Source: Chara braunii
Taxonomy: Eukaryota; Streptophyta; Charophyceae; Charales; Characeae
Direction: 5' to 3'
DNA: 34,953 nt
Assembly (NCBI GenBank): GCA_003427395.1
Contig: BFEA01000001.1
Coordinates: 1,694,066-1,729,018, forward strand
Shown: positions 9,363 through 20,662 of the stretch, one piece after another
Position numbering within the stretch: position 1 is the first letter of the stretch
How the letters are laid out: each line of letters starts with the position of its first letter
The notes under the pieces: model-generated
Databases searched by the model: none
Seen by the model: the letters and a program-made list of their open reading frames with translations, nothing else
What the model was told of the DNA's origin: nothing
Translations under genes and position numbers: made by a program

Positions 9363-10169
9363 ATTGAGAAAAATAAGGGTTAGCTAAGTTAAAAGAGGGA
9401 GGGTGTTTTAAAATATTTTTATCGTTGACTGTGGCTAAAAGATTAAATGGTATGGAAAGTTGACTGAATGATAAAGTATATTGAGAAAAATCAAGGGAAA
9501 ATGATTGATTACTGTGAGATTTTGGGAAGTATAAACTTTGAATTTTATTTGGAAGAAGATTATGAAAGTTTGCTCATTGAGCAAAACTTATGGTTGAGGA
9601 TTGATAAAGTGTGTGACAAATGTGAAAAACTCTACTTATAAAAGTAGGATTTTGGGACAGGAGGGGTGTTTTTTTTTTTTTTTGAAAACTTAATGAATAC
9701 CCCTACCCATCTAATGAGTGGCTTGTGCATGACAGTAATGACGTGTGGGATTGGGCTTAACGGGGCCCTACCCATAAGGTACATTTATGGTATATATGAT
9801 AGGGTCAACCACCCTAATCTTCTAGCTAGCTGAGAGATTGAGATGTCTGATCAATCCCCACAATGGGGTGTTCCTTTGGGGAAGAGCTCGAAAATGAGTG
9901 TATAGATTAGTTGAAATTGAGTAATTGATGGGTGAAAAGAAAAAAGTCTAAATAAAGATTGAGATCCAGAAATTTGACCCACCACTGAGTCTGAGTGTTA
10001 GTTAGTGGTAGGATGATCATGGTGCCCGGCGCGATAAAATATCGTTCAAAGAGACCGGAAGGGGTGTAGTCTTAAGTTTGATTTTAAATAACTTCCTGTC
10101 CGTGGTTATAGCAGGCGGAAAGTGGTTTTATCCACTTTGTTAAATTAGAGGTTGAAGTGTGTTTGTGCC

Positions 10170-10187
10170 TAGCCGATTATTCGGCTA
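10170..10187. repeat. Short perfect hairpin
   Basis: TAGCCGA and TCGGCTA are exact complements around TTAT. It could form a small stem-loop in RNA; no run of T follows, so nothing suggests a terminator. Confidence 0.6.
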
Positions 10188-10419
10188 TTGTAGATTTCTA
10201 TTTTGGTTAGGAGTTAAATGATATTTTTGACCAATGATTTTGTTCATTTCTTTTGAAGGATCAAGGCTTGGAGTGGATACAATAAACCATCTTAGCTGAA
10301 GGTAAGAATTTGATAAAGTTATCATATGTTTTTTTTGAAGAATATGTTTGAATGGTATTTGGTTTAAGCATCCGTAGCGACAAGGACGTCGCTTAATAAG
10401 GTCCGGGTAGGTTGTCGTA

Positions 10420-10445
10420 CCAAATACCCTTACAAGGGTATTTGG
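10420..10445 (+). repeat. Terminal palindrome, plus-strand copy
   Basis: CCAAATACCCTT and AAGGGTATTTGG are exact complements around AC. The outer CCA/TGG pairs replace the CGG/TCG and CAA/TTG pairs of the other copies. Confidence 0.85.
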
Positions 10446-11649
10446 CGTGTTTTCGACAAGTTACGCCAGTGCAGCCCCGACCGTCAGACGGCACGCGCGG
10501 GGTATTGACGGCGAGGCGCGACCATGCGCAGCCTGGGTGTGCGTGACGTCGCGGATCAGCGGGACGCGTGGCGTTCGCTCTTATTTTTATTATTTATTTA
10601 TCTACTTTTATTGTTTTTCTAAGATCTTTAGCTCGGTGATTGATTATGAGGCTAACGTTGAGACCGACGGGCCGGCTCAACTATTAGATTGTCGGACACG
10701 GATGGTTGTCGCGGCAGTCAAGGACCTTAACCACACGCCTCTTTCGACGGGCATGTTTGGGCTCCTGCGTATTAGGGATGCTGGAAAAAAATTTCCATCG
10801 CACTTGCGATGAAGCACGGAGCGATGAAGTCAACGAGCATGGAAGTGGTGAGGCCAGTCAGGGTTCCCTCCCCCTCCCCCGCTTCTCACTTAGGGAGCGT
10901 TTGTAGCCTAAAGTGAGAGGATTTGAAGGGCATTCCAATCAAGCCCGAGGGGCTGCAACCAAAGGATGGCGGGGGCTACCGCGGGTGCACCGTCCAGCAA
11001 CCACGGTCTACTGTAGAAGTGAGTGTGAGCATGAGTAATGGGCCCAGTAAAAGGCTGATCTGCGCCTGGGCAGCACCCAGGACACCTGGGCGGGACCGCA
11101 GTGTGGTTTTTGTTTCGCTTGAAACCCTCCCTCACGATGGTCTTCAAAGTTCTCATTTGAATATTTACTACTACCAACAAGATCTGCGTTGGGGCCCGCC
11201 TCACGTAAGCCCATGCCTTAGGCTTTGCAGCAAGCTCGCTCCCTCCCACTCCTTGAGGAGTCGAAATAGTCGCGGGCAGCCAGGCGTAGGCTGCACTCTT
11301 CTGCGGGATTTCGGACGTCGTGACCGCCGGTTTGCTGTCTGTGCTAACGGAACACCCGTTGTGATGTCTGGGTTAGTACACAGCCCATGTCAACGGGGTG
11401 GATGCTAGTAGTGAGCCGCTATGCCACAGATTTGCAAATCGTTCGTCGGCCTCGGGTATAGGGATGAAAGACTAATCGATCTGCCTAAGGTAGATCTCCC
11501 TTAAAGTCTCCCTCAGGCCGACAGGAGCAGCTACGGAGATCGCCGCACTGAGGTACTGGCAGATCGGGCGCTGTCGGATCAAGCGTTGCAGGCTGCGCTA
11601 TCTGGAGGGACATGCATCATATGAAGATGACTGAACCTGGCCCAAATTC

Positions 11650-12180
11650 GCGTCGGGGTGCATTCGCAGAAATAGAATAGCCGAGCGGAGCAAGAGATGG
11701 GTATGGCGAAAAGGAGAGAGTAGCTGGCTTACTCGTTTCTCGATGGTTTTGGGTGGGACAAAGTGTGATCCAGAGGTTTTGGCCCCGGGCGAGTTGCATG
11801 GTAGTGTTAGTTCTAGCTCTAGATAAGTGAGATAGGAGTAAGATAGAGGAGTTAGTTCGCGCAGCTATGGCGGAGGGAGAAGACGATGGGAGCGAAAAAG
11901 TTCGAATCTAACTCGATCCTCGATGGATTTGAGCGGGATAAGAGGCAAAGTGGGGGTTTTGAAGGAGGGCGAGCCCCATGGCGGTGTTAGTTTTGGAAGT
12001 GGGTTAGTAGAATAGGAATTAGTAGGAGAAAGTGTTGCGTAAGCATGTTGGGGAGAATGTAGATGACGGGTTAGAAGTTAGTTGGTTCATTAGTTTCTCT
12101 AATAGGATCAAGGGGATGAAGTAGCACTATATGGGCTTTAGTGATAGGCGAATCTGATAGTAAGATCGGATTTCAGAGCT
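11650..12180. repeat. 180-bp tandem repeat, three diverged units
   Basis: Corresponding boxes start at 11741 (CGATGGTTTTGGG), 11921 (CGATGGATTTGAG) and 12101 (AATAGGATCAAGG), exactly 180 bp apart. Shared later boxes include GGGCGAG, CCATGG or GCATGG, and GTGTTAGTT in units 1 and 2. Unit 3 is more diverged. Possible further degenerate units (12999 and 13177, 178 bp apart) are suggestive only. Confidence 0.65.
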
Positions 12181-13859
12181 AGTGGTCGGTTTCGACGGTG
12201 TGACTTGTTGGGGCAGCGCGCGAGGCGAATGGCTTCAGATTGGTGGATGAATCCCTCCGCGTTTTAGCGAGAGATTTATTCTCGTATCGTATATCTAGTG
12301 AGGAAAGGGATCGTGTTACTGGTTGGGAATGCTATGTTGTAGAATCACCGTCATTAACCCCTTTTATAAAAATTGAGCCTATACGAATAGTGATCGTGAC
12401 CCCTTAGTTGCTCCTTCGTAGTAGTGCTGACCATGACCCCCTATTTTGTTTCTTGCCCCCGTTACCGTCGGCTGAGCTGTTCGTCCCCCCCCATAATGAC
12501 ATACTCTCATCATCGTGGTCGTGTTCGTGCTTGTGATCATGCCCACCATAGTTAAGTGAGGCCACGCCCTTCATTGATGACCGTTGGTTCGCACTCATGC
12601 TCCCTTTCACGTTCGTGTCCCTTCTCACGCTACCCTTGCAACTTGCGAGTACACCTGTTTCTCTCGTTTGGCGACTGCCGAAGTACCCGAATTTAGCCCC
12701 GGGTTTGGCCAGATACATTGAGCAGAGGCATGCGAAAGATTGAAGTGGGAACGACATAGGTGTATGTTGGAAGATGCGAGAAGCTAGTACCTCGCTCGAC
12801 TTTCAACATAATCGAGTAGGAGGAGATACAAAGCTCGATCGGGCGAGCCCGATGGAACAGTCGGGTTGCCGAAAACAGGATTGTAGCAGAAGATTTGGGG
12901 GGAGAAGGGTTGCGCGAAGTATTTGGCGACTCCATACGAAGAGTAAAGCGAGGGAGGGGTATATCTTCGAATTATATCGAAAGATTCGTCCGACTCTGCT
13001 TGTCCTCTCATCGGGAGTATCGTGAGGCTAGCGGTAAAGTGGAGAACTTACCTAGTGGCGGTACGACTCTCGTTTATACGATGGAAGAAGCCACCTGCCA
13101 TCCTCTCTATGTACATGGTTTGAAACCGGTGTTTTTCATCGATGAACTTGCGGAAGGTCCATCCCAATTTCTGTTATCCTTTCGGCAGGAGTAGAGTGAG
13201 GCCGACACAAGGTTGAAGATTTGCCTGATCGACCGGTGCGTCGGTCATCCTATCGGTAGAGAGGTGAGGATGCTGATGTAAAGGCGCGTGCCTGGTCTTG
13301 GTGATGGTCTACATGCTCAGCGACTCAATGCACTTCGACTGTTGAGACCGATGACGACGAACTGTCTCGTTGCTTGTGATCAAGGCGGGCCGACAGTTGG
13401 GTTGATTATAAGGGATGGAGAGTTACTGGGATCTAAATGCAGTCGCGGAATTGTAATAATACGGCCAGCTGATCTTAGCAAGGGCTAACGGGGGCATGCC
13501 GACAAAAAAACTATTTCAGCAGACGGGTTGATTGTTGTTGATCACTCATTCCACAGACATGGCTACTACCACCATGGCTTGCAGTTACGCACGGGTGTTG
13601 GGGGCGTGCTATTGTGCTAAGTTTTGATGCGACTTGCTCTCACTTCGAGCAAGAGCACCGAGGTGTGGTCTGTTTGAACGCTGCCCCTTTTTGACTGCGT
13701 AGGTGGTAGTTTGGTAAGGAGGGGCGTCACGACCGAGGGAGTGGTCGAGCTCTTCAGAAAGGGTCGTTGCTGCAAACTGCCAGAGAGTCGAGGGGCATGC
13801 AATTTGACTTTGGTTTGACTGGCGGCTGCATGTTCTGACCACCATTGCGGGGCCCTCAA

Positions 13860-15236
13860 GCAAGTGAAGGTATCAAGCCCCTCTTCTGGGAGTTGAGTCT
13901 GTCCTCCTCTTGTATCTCGAGAGTCTGAAACCCCTCCTTCTGCCCTTCTTACTCTAAGTCTAATCCTCTTGCGAAAGGAAGGCGGCAGGCGGGATTGCAA
14001 CCTGTAGGACCGCATCAAGACTCTGTGGGGAGTCAGCCTACCCATTGCAGGAGCTCTGCCGGAACTCAGGAGGAGTTTTGGAGGCATGGAGCTGAAAGGT
14101 AACCATTGCTTTCCTTCTATAAACCCAGTATAACCCCTACCTGTATTCATTGTTATGTTTGACTGAGTATATCGCCTGCATCCCTACTTTGACTTTCAGT
14201 TTGACTTTCAGGACACAAACTAGAGTAAAGGAATGTATGCGCAATATCAGTTTCATTTTTATTATTTGACTGAAAGCAGATTGTAAAATTGCATCTGTGG
14301 GAAGGATGGGAGGAAGGTTGTTTTGCTTGAGTCTGACTGGGTCAACCAAAGGCTAGGAGAGTCTCCATAAGATTGGAGGGTCCAATGCTATGTTTATTTC
14401 TGATTGCTTGAAGGACCAGACAGATTCTCATAAGTTTGGGTGGTTTGGTTGCTTTGACTTGTGAGGGCTGACTGTGATTGACTTTTCAGGGACCAAGAAT
14501 GTTTCATAAGTTTGGGTGGCTTGGTCGCCTTGTTTAACTTGGGCTTCTTTCAGTTTCTTTAGTTCTGAACGAGGAGGTCTGGGCATGTTTCATAAGTTTG
14601 TGTGGCTCAGCCTCTTCCTGTTTTGGTTTTAAGAGAATAAATCGGGCTGAGGACCAGACAGGTTCCCATGAGTTTAGGTGGTCTTTGCCCAATGCCACGC
14701 ACATACTGGAACCAAAAGGATATAACTTGGCTATACTTTACTATTATTCTATCTATGAACAGGCTAGTTAGATAGGGTTCCATAAGTTTGGGTGGTCTGA
14801 CTATAGCTTATCACCAACTGAAGAGAGTATCAGCTAAGAATAAACTTGTGGTACGAAGGGACAAGCTAAATCTTGATCTAAGATTACCAGTTCAGTCATA
14901 TGTTGCCTCAAAAGACTAAGTGGAGATAAATATATAAAGTTGGGATACTTAAACAAGTTCATGGTGACTAGGGTGGCCTAATCATATGCCCAAAGAATAG
15001 AAAAGTTGTTGTGCCCTGTGTTTGTGTATATTTTATGGCTAAGCTAGGCATGTTCCCATAAGTTGGGTATAAAGGGGTAAATCATTGAAAGACTACGAAC
15101 TATTGTTTGTCCATATTGATTTTGGGATGGTGAGAGTACTTACCTTTGTGGGTTGGCCTGCATGTGGCTGAGTGAGATTACTACTTAGTCCGAGTTTCAG
15201 CTTGATAGGTAGTTACTTTAGATGTTCGCCACGTGC
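13860..15236 (+). mobile_element. Copy B: inverted counterpart of copy A
   Basis: The plus strand matches the minus strand of 177-2170 in the same block order: block 13880-14215 (against about 1800-2150), the hairpin series, a block at 15061-15110 with GACTACGAACTATTGTTTGTCC (against 300-345), and an end block 15120-15236 (against 185-290). Copy B lacks the 890-1345 insertion and has fewer hairpins. Unlike copy A it is not followed by a TGTCGG start but by AT-rich sequence and a 122-bp tandem array. No coding domain is seen on either strand. Confidence 0.65.
14414..14807 (+). repeat. Hairpin array in copy B: five hairpins with varying stems
   Basis: Hairpins lie at 14414-14450 (ACCAGA/TTTGGT with one G-U), 14491-14526 (GACCAAG/CTTGGTC, perfect), 14574-14614 (GAGG-t-CTGGGC / GCTCAG-CCTC, one G-U, one bulge), 14652-14688 (AGAC/GTCT only) and 14763-14807 (GTTAGA/TCTGAC plus GCTA/TAGC). 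The loop is close to ATGTTTCATAAGTTTGGGTGG. This resembles the minus-strand loop of the copy A series (ATTGTTTCTAAGATGAATGG), so both arrays derive from one ancestor. Spacing is 77-111 bp. Confidence 0.75.
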
Positions 15237-15351
15237 TAGAGCCATAGGAGTTGGTTTCAATTTTTGCATTTTATGGGCTAAGTTTAATTTTACTTAGGTC
15301 GATTTCTGCATTTTCTGGGATTTTTTATTATACTTGGTTTTGTATAAATCT
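15237..15351. other. AT-rich spacer
   Basis: AT-rich sequence between copy B and the 122-bp array. I see no feature. Confidence 0.4.
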
Positions 15352-15865
15352 TGGTAAGCCACTTTCTCTATGGGAAGCACTGCCGAAATTTCTACAAAAC
15401 CAAGGAGTTAGTTAAATTTTGTTTTTTCAAAGTTCAGTTTGTCTGACTTTTTGGCATAGTAAAAATATGGGAAACCTCTTTTTCTAAAGGGAGTGCTGTT
15501 CAAATTTTTGTTGCTTCAAGGAGTTAGATAAAATTAAACTTTGAGAAGTCAAAGTCATTTTTTTTCTGAACTTAGCTTTATATAAATTTTGGTAAGCTAT
15601 TTTCTCTACAGGAAGTGCTGCCGAAATTTCTGTAAATCCAAGGAGTTGGTCAAAATTTGACTTTTCAAAGTTCAACTTGTCTAATCTTTATATATGGATT
15701 AGTAAAAATATGAAAAGTCTCATTTTCTAAAGGGAGTGCTGCCCAAATTTTTGCTAATTTGGGGAGTTAGATAAAATTTGGCTTTGGAAACTTGGAGATT
15801 ATTTTTGTTTTCATATTCAGATTGATATAAATTCTGAGAAGGCACTTTTCCTACGGGAAGCGCTA
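15352..15865. repeat. 122-bp tandem repeat with A/B dimer pattern
   Basis: Boxes like GGGAAGYGCTGCCGAAATTT begin at 15372, 15489, 15610, 15732 and 15855 (117-123 bp apart). Odd units read GGAAGYRCTGCCGAAATTTCT and are followed by CCAAGGAGTT. Even units read GGGAGTGCTG..CAAATTTTTG. The repeat is therefore organised as ~240-bp dimers. The last box runs directly into an antisense LTR end. Confidence 0.8.
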
Positions 15866-16000
15866 CCGATGTCGAGTGCATCGGCTCCCGTCTTTTCCGC
15901 AAAGGCGAGAGCCCTCCCGGCCATGTCACGCAGGAGTTTAACCAAACGAAAACCATCAAGAGACAACTCGGGAACGACACTTAACAACCCCGCGAACCGC
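15866..16000 (-). mobile_element. Antisense LTR 3' fragment
   Basis: The reverse complement matches 18760-18900 with about 8 differences over 135 bp by my count (about 94% identity), including GGGTTGTTAAGTGTCGTTCC and CTGCGTGACATGGCCGGGAG. The match stops abruptly on both sides. Confidence 0.85.
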
Positions 16001-16139
16001 TTCACTTGAGTGAATGCTGGCTGGCTGCTGCTATGGGGCGATGCTGCCGATGGAGATGCTGGAGTGGAGAGTGGAGGTCTGCAGGATGAAGGGAGACACT
16101 GCTGGAGGAGAAAAAGGGAGACTGTCATAGCCACCGCTT

Positions 16140-16470
16140 CATTTGGTGAAGTGCAGGAGAGGTGTTGCCTGCACAGCACAGTTTCGGCAGTTGTTTTTGC
16201 TGTGGTGCAGGGGAAACTCTGCCCGTTTTGCACGGCGGCAGCAGATTTTCGGCAAGTGGTGCAGGGGAGGCTCTGGCCGTTTTGCACGACGGCAACAGTG
16301 TATTTTTGGTAGTAACGTGGACGCGCTGCCGGATTTTTGCGGCGGCGGTATTGGTTTTAACAGAAGTGGTGCGGAAGCGCTGCCGGATTTTTGCGGCGGC
16401 AGCATTGGTTAACGGTAGTGGTGTAGAAACACTGTCGGTTTTGCATGGCGGCAACGTCACTATCAGTAAG
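16140..16470. repeat. 50-60-bp GC-rich minisatellite, about six units
   Basis: Units centred on GTGGTGCAGGGGARRCTCTGSC, CCGTTTTGCACGGCGGCA or GCCGGATTTTTGCGGCGGC begin near 16145, 16201, 16257, 16313, 16364 and 16416. The frames it opens on both strands (for example minus strand 16125-16625) are repeat translations with repeated PCKT..SPAP peptides; I do not regard them as genes. Confidence 0.7.
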
Positions 16471-18232
16471 GAAGTGTTGTGTTGTTGTTGTTTTGGCACG
16501 TCGACAACACTATTGTGAGGGAAGATGCTGTGGGTCTCTTGCGTCACAATGGAGGCAGTTTTCTTTGTGTGATCTGGCGGTGGTGTTGCGGGGCAGCCAT
16601 GGTACTGGGTTTGATGGCGCAACAAACAGTGGTCCGCTTATTTTTTTGGTGTGCGGTGGTTATGGTGGATTTCAGTGTGGCCTGAAGGTTGGATTGACAC
16701 TGGTTGGTGGTTGGGATCGTCCTGCAATGGTGTGTGGGTCGACGGCGTGTAAAAAGTGCAGAGCGGTTGCACGAGGCGAAGTAATTATGGGGCTCGCGGC
16801 ACTTGCGGGTTTCACCAGGGGCACCTTTATTTTTTTTGCGGTGTGCAGTGCACGCGATTTTGAGTTTTGGACCATCTGGTATTGCAAGCGATAGTATGGG
16901 ACAGCATTGGGACCATCTGGGACCATTTCGGGACTAGGTGGAACTAGTTGTTGTGATTGGGACCGACGTACCGATGTGGTTATTGCGAGCGGGCGTGATT
17001 GAAGGCGACGTGGACTTGCGTTTGGTTGGAGAGTGTCTTTGGAGGACGTAATGCAGTAGGGACTGCGTTGAGACTGTCTGAGATGCTGGGGCGGCATAGG
17101 ATTGGATTATGGGAGCACCCTCCTTGAGGGTTATCCCACTTAAGTCCTCTCTATGGGCCGACTCTTGCTTATTCGGACACTTCATGGAGGACGTGGACTG
17201 TGATTCAGGAGAAAGGTCACAAACAGATGAGTTGTGTGCCGCATAATTTTCTATGGCGATTATTTTCTTCTGATTGGAGTATTACCTGGTTTTCTTGAGT
17301 GGGTCAGACCAAACTTCACTCGAGGTCAGTTGATTGACTCATATTTCCTGTCACACTTGTGTGAACCCACACTTTGCTTGACCCTGTTCGTTTTGAATGT
17401 TTGAAAGAAAAGGTAGAGGAAAGTTGTGCGAGTCATGCATGTAAACGGAGAGGTCTAACTTGGGTATGGGATTGCACTGGTTTTCTCTTGAACTGGTTGA
17501 CTTTGCGTGTTGTGAAGGTAGGTAGCAGGATGCTTGCAAATGAGATTGGTTGTGCCTATTCGAGATGAAGAGAATGATTGTTTTTTTTCAACCTGTTGTC
17601 TGCCTGCATGTTAAAAACGCTTGTGTTTTGAAATGAATAATCTCAATAGGTGTTGTGAAAGAAACTTGTGAATATAATTAAGATGAGGTCAATTGGATTT
17701 AACTTTTCCCCAGGATTGATGCTTTCTGTCCCGAATGACCTTATCCACCCGTACTTGTCCAAACGAGTCTCATTCTTTACCTTTCCTGAATTCTTTTCGT
17801 CTAAGTTACATTGGACTTAGGAGAAATGGAGAATATATGAAAGTTAGTTGAAGTGGACGCATCCGCTCTCTCCAGGAAGTGTCTCGGGCGGGGGTTCGTT
17901 GTTTCAAGAGCCGACCCTGTTATCAACCCAGAGTGGACCATTCTACGGGAGGGTACTTGCCGATTCGGTGGAGATGGCCCGACTTCTGAGATCTGAATCT
18001 TGTACTTGGACGAGGAGGAGGAGTACCCCAGACCACTTCCTAGGAGAGAGGCATGCAACACTTCAAGCAATGCCCCTGATCAAGAATCATTCGCAGGGCA
18101 GCTTGTCATCCGAAAAGATAGTAAACGGATGAAGACATGTATGTGTGTCAAATCTTGGGTTGACGGTAGGATGGAATGAATGACTTTGGCAGCGCGTCTC
18201 ATCAAGTCTAAACTAAGGAAGCCGACTACCTT
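16471..18232. other. Unassigned sequence
   Basis: I see no domain, RNA gene or strong repeat. A short GGGACCATCTGGGACCATTT repetition occurs near 16907-16940. Open frames up to 149 codons on both strands lack recognisable motifs and start in low-complexity or repeat sequence. Confidence 0.5.
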
Positions 18233-18932
18233 GTCGGCTGCATTTATATTATCGTCAATAGTCAACTTTTTGTTGGCGGTTGCATGATTGTTTTGTGATG
18301 TTTGACCTGAGATGGTCAAAGGTTGATTTTTTATGATGTAAGTACATGCAGATGTTTTATTTTATTTTATTTTATTGTGCGTTAAAGGGACTAGAATCAA
18401 CGTTGGGTTTCACACTTGGTTGATACCGTCCTAGTCGACCAGCGTTCGCTTCGTACTTGGGAGATCAGCGTCCTAAGGAACGGACGGCGTTCGGGTTCGC
18501 TTGGCGTTAACCAAGCGTATCTATACTACAACAAACGAGCAAACGCCCTCGGCTGACCTACCTCTGCAATTGCATCTAAAAGCTTTCGCATGTGGGTCAG
18601 TAGCTCGGTAGGGATACGCTTCTAAGGGTGGTGACAGCCCCTTAGGGAGGGAAAGCTTATGCCCCACAGAAACCTATCCTGTCGTAGGGGACTGCGAGAT
18701 GTACAGTTGGCGCACCCGGTTAGAGCGGCGAAGGGACGACGCGCTTGCGGTCGTCTCTGCGGTTCGCGGGGTTGTTAAGTGTCGTTCCCGAGTTGTCTCT
18801 TGATGACTTTTGTTTGGTTAAACTCCTGCGTGACATGGCCGGGAGGGCTCTCGCCTTTGTGGAAAAGGCGGGAGCCGATGCGCTTGACACCGAAATTTTC
18901 TTAGTTTAGAGGAGATAAATTATATTTTGACA
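18233..18932 (+). mobile_element. 5' LTR of a Ty3/gypsy (Tat/Ogre-like) element
   Basis: The right end, TTTTGACA at 18925-18932, is followed after GG by a primer-binding-site-like TGGCGACTCTGGCGATCC. The body 18420-18900 matches 20225-20655 in order (CCTAGTCGACC, ACGCCCTCGGCTG, GGATACGC, CCTATCCTGTCGTAGGGG, TGCGTGAC, GATGCGCTYGACAC). The left end is a guess: TGTCGGCTGC at about 18233 fits the family's TGTCGG start, but the intervening 18250-18400 is AT-rich and unmatched. A (TTTTA)n tract lies near 18357-18376. Confidence 0.6.
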
Positions 18933-18934
18933 GG

Positions 18935-18952
18935 TGGCGACTCTGGCGATCC
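18935..18952 (+). other. Primer-binding site
   Basis: TGGCGACTCTGGCGATCC begins two bases after the LTR's terminal CA. TGGCGACTC-type primer-binding sites are known from plant Tat/Ogre-lineage elements. This is the site where a host tRNA 3' end would prime minus-strand DNA synthesis. The exact tRNA cannot be fixed from the window. Confidence 0.65.
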
Positions 18953-20149
18953 ACTCTATATGGGGAAAATTCTGCCATAGGTCTACCTTTTGGGGGGCAC
19001 TGGCTTAGAGGTAGACTTAGGCTTGGTTATCAGAAGAGTCTTGAGTGAGAACGTGTCATGGAGATTTGATCTCCATACATTGACGATTTAGCTTGGGCAT
19101 TGACTTGTCTTATGATACACGCCTTCTTTGGACATTCGATCTAGGATTTGGACTAGCTTCAGTTTAATCCTACGAGGATCATTTTCTATTATCACTGATA
19201 ACATGTCGGTTGGTTGATCGCCGACTTGTCGGCTCACGACACAACTTTGCTTACACCTCTACCTCAACTTGATTGCCTTAGCCATGAGATTTGATATGTT
19301 TCTTTGAGGGTTTCAACCCTGACTTCTTTTAATGACCATTATAAAGAACTTATGAGATTTATGGAAGGTTGGGCTATGACTGGGGCTTGAGTGTGTGGCG
19401 TGGTGTGAGTTATAAGGAAAAGTAAAGTTGACCACATTGGTGTATGGCAATGTGACTATTGTGTGTGCCTGTGTTTTATGCAGGTTAGTATTTTGGAGCT
19501 TGGTATATGGGTCATACTTTGGAGGCAATGAGAATGACAACCATGTGTCGCACGATCTGCATATCTGATGGGTTTATGTTTCCCCCTCTTTTGGTTTATC
19601 TCGAGTTCTCATTTGTTATATGAGTGTTGGGATGTTTATTTATTTATTGGGTAATTTTGTTTGTTGATTCTTATAGTTGGACATTGTAGTCCGTGACAGC
19701 CGTCAAAGTCAAACCCCTTGACTTCTTTCCTGATCCTGGATGAGAGAGATGGTCTCCAGGGCCATAAGAGATGATTCCCACCACAGGTATGAACCTGTAT
19801 ACCACGCACTCTCCGCAGGGTGCAGAAGAGGGTGTGGTTTTCAACCGCACTTGGCAGTTGTCCAGCGTCAAGAGATCAATCCCTCAAGGCGCGTGTCAGC
19901 CGACACTTGAGTGTCGAATGCGACCCTCGAGATTAACGAGGACCGCATGAGTATGGGTACTACATAGTACGTCATCATTGCGACTGCTTGCATTTGCTTG
20001 CATTTGCTTGCATTGCGCGTCGATATGAGTCAGCCCTGCATCCACGCAGTTTTATACTAAGTCTCGCGCGCGACGCCTATCCGATTTCCGCATCGGAGAG
20101 TTATGGGAAGGTTACTAAGGGACTAGGAGTGTTGTCGTGTTATTTGTTC
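18953..20149 (+). other. Leader-like internal sequence without coding domain
   Basis: It follows the primer-binding site and would be the 5' leader of the element. No gag is found before the next LTR block begins near 20150, so the element is truncated or rearranged. It includes three copies of TGCTTGCATT at about 19985-20014. Confidence 0.45.
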
Positions 20150-20662
20150 TGTGTCGTTTCGTATATATGTACGTGTGCGTGTTTTTATTTTTATGTTCTT
20201 TAGAGTGGTGTGTGCGTGGAGTGTGGGATACATCCTAGTCGACCGACGACAAGTCGCGCTTGGGACCTCAGCCCCTCAAGGCATCGGTTCGCGTACGGGT
20301 CCGATAGAGGCGTAAAGCCGCACGTACCCCCTATGCTACAGCGAACGAGAAACGCCCTCGGCTGGTCCACCTCTACGATTGCAATTGATCAACTTCCGTA
20401 CTGTGGACTGGTAGTTCGGCGGGGATACGCCCACCGAAGGGAGGTGATAACTCCCGTAAGGTGGAGGTAAGTCGTGCCTCGCGTAGGCCCTATCCTGTCG
20501 TAGGGGTTCGCGAGAGGTATGGCTGGCGAACTCGGCCGAAGTGGCTTGCGGAAGCTCCATGTATATTCACGACGAGGATCAGACCGACTTCTGCGTGACG
20601 CGGTCGGGAGGGTTCCGCTCTGCCTTGTGCAGTGCCGGACCGATGCGCTCGACACCGCGCAC
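20150..20662 (+). mobile_element. LTR fragment (plus strand), diverged copy of 18420-18900
   Basis: Ordered matches with 18420-18900 and a closer match of 20396-20655 to the minus strand of 3500-3753. It ends at GCTCGACACCGCG and then meets an LTR piece of the opposite orientation. Confidence 0.65.

Larger units (their letters stand above)
8104..10412. other. Non-coding retroelement-like sequence
   Basis: AT-rich, with stops in all frames and no recognisable domain. It holds a 153-bp tandem duplication (9058-9362), a T-run at about 9668-9684, a short palindrome at 10170-10187 and AGCGAC/GTCGCT pairing near 10376-10393. It may be degraded internal sequence between the gag remnant and the LTR start at 10413, both on the plus strand. 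That link is inference. Confidence 0.45.
10413..13505 (+). mobile_element. LTR-like copy (plus strand), same family as units I-III
   Basis: The start is TGTCGTACC followed by the palindrome 10420-10445. Positions 10455-10560 match the minus strand of 20663-20760 (CGACGGCGAGG, CATGCG, CTGGG..GTGCG). Positions 10960-11230 match the minus strand of unit III. The right end is uncertain: GCCGACA at about 13499-13505 would give a TGTCG...CGACA inverted terminus, but no second anchor confirms it. The middle carries a 180-bp tandem array. Many short frames occur on both strands, none with a recognisable domain; one minus-strand frame at 12404-12757 has a His/Asp-rich stretch that looks compositional. 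Confidence 0.4.

Noticed and set aside
12404-12757. Minus-strand 117-codon frame with a His/Asp-rich stretch
   Set aside because: Low-complexity composition, within LTR-like sequence, no recognisable domain.
10413-13505. Complete LTR retrotransposon
   Set aside because: No primer-binding site, gag-pol or second LTR in the same orientation could be placed; only an LTR-like copy is supported.
13617-14150. Minus-strand 177-codon frame in copy B
   Set aside because: It is antisense to the element orientation. The copy A counterpart has stops in the same frame, so similarity is at DNA level only.
16125-16625. Minus-strand 166-codon frame with repeated PCKT..SPAP peptides
   Set aside because: It is a translation of the GC-rich minisatellite; plus-strand frames there are equally open.
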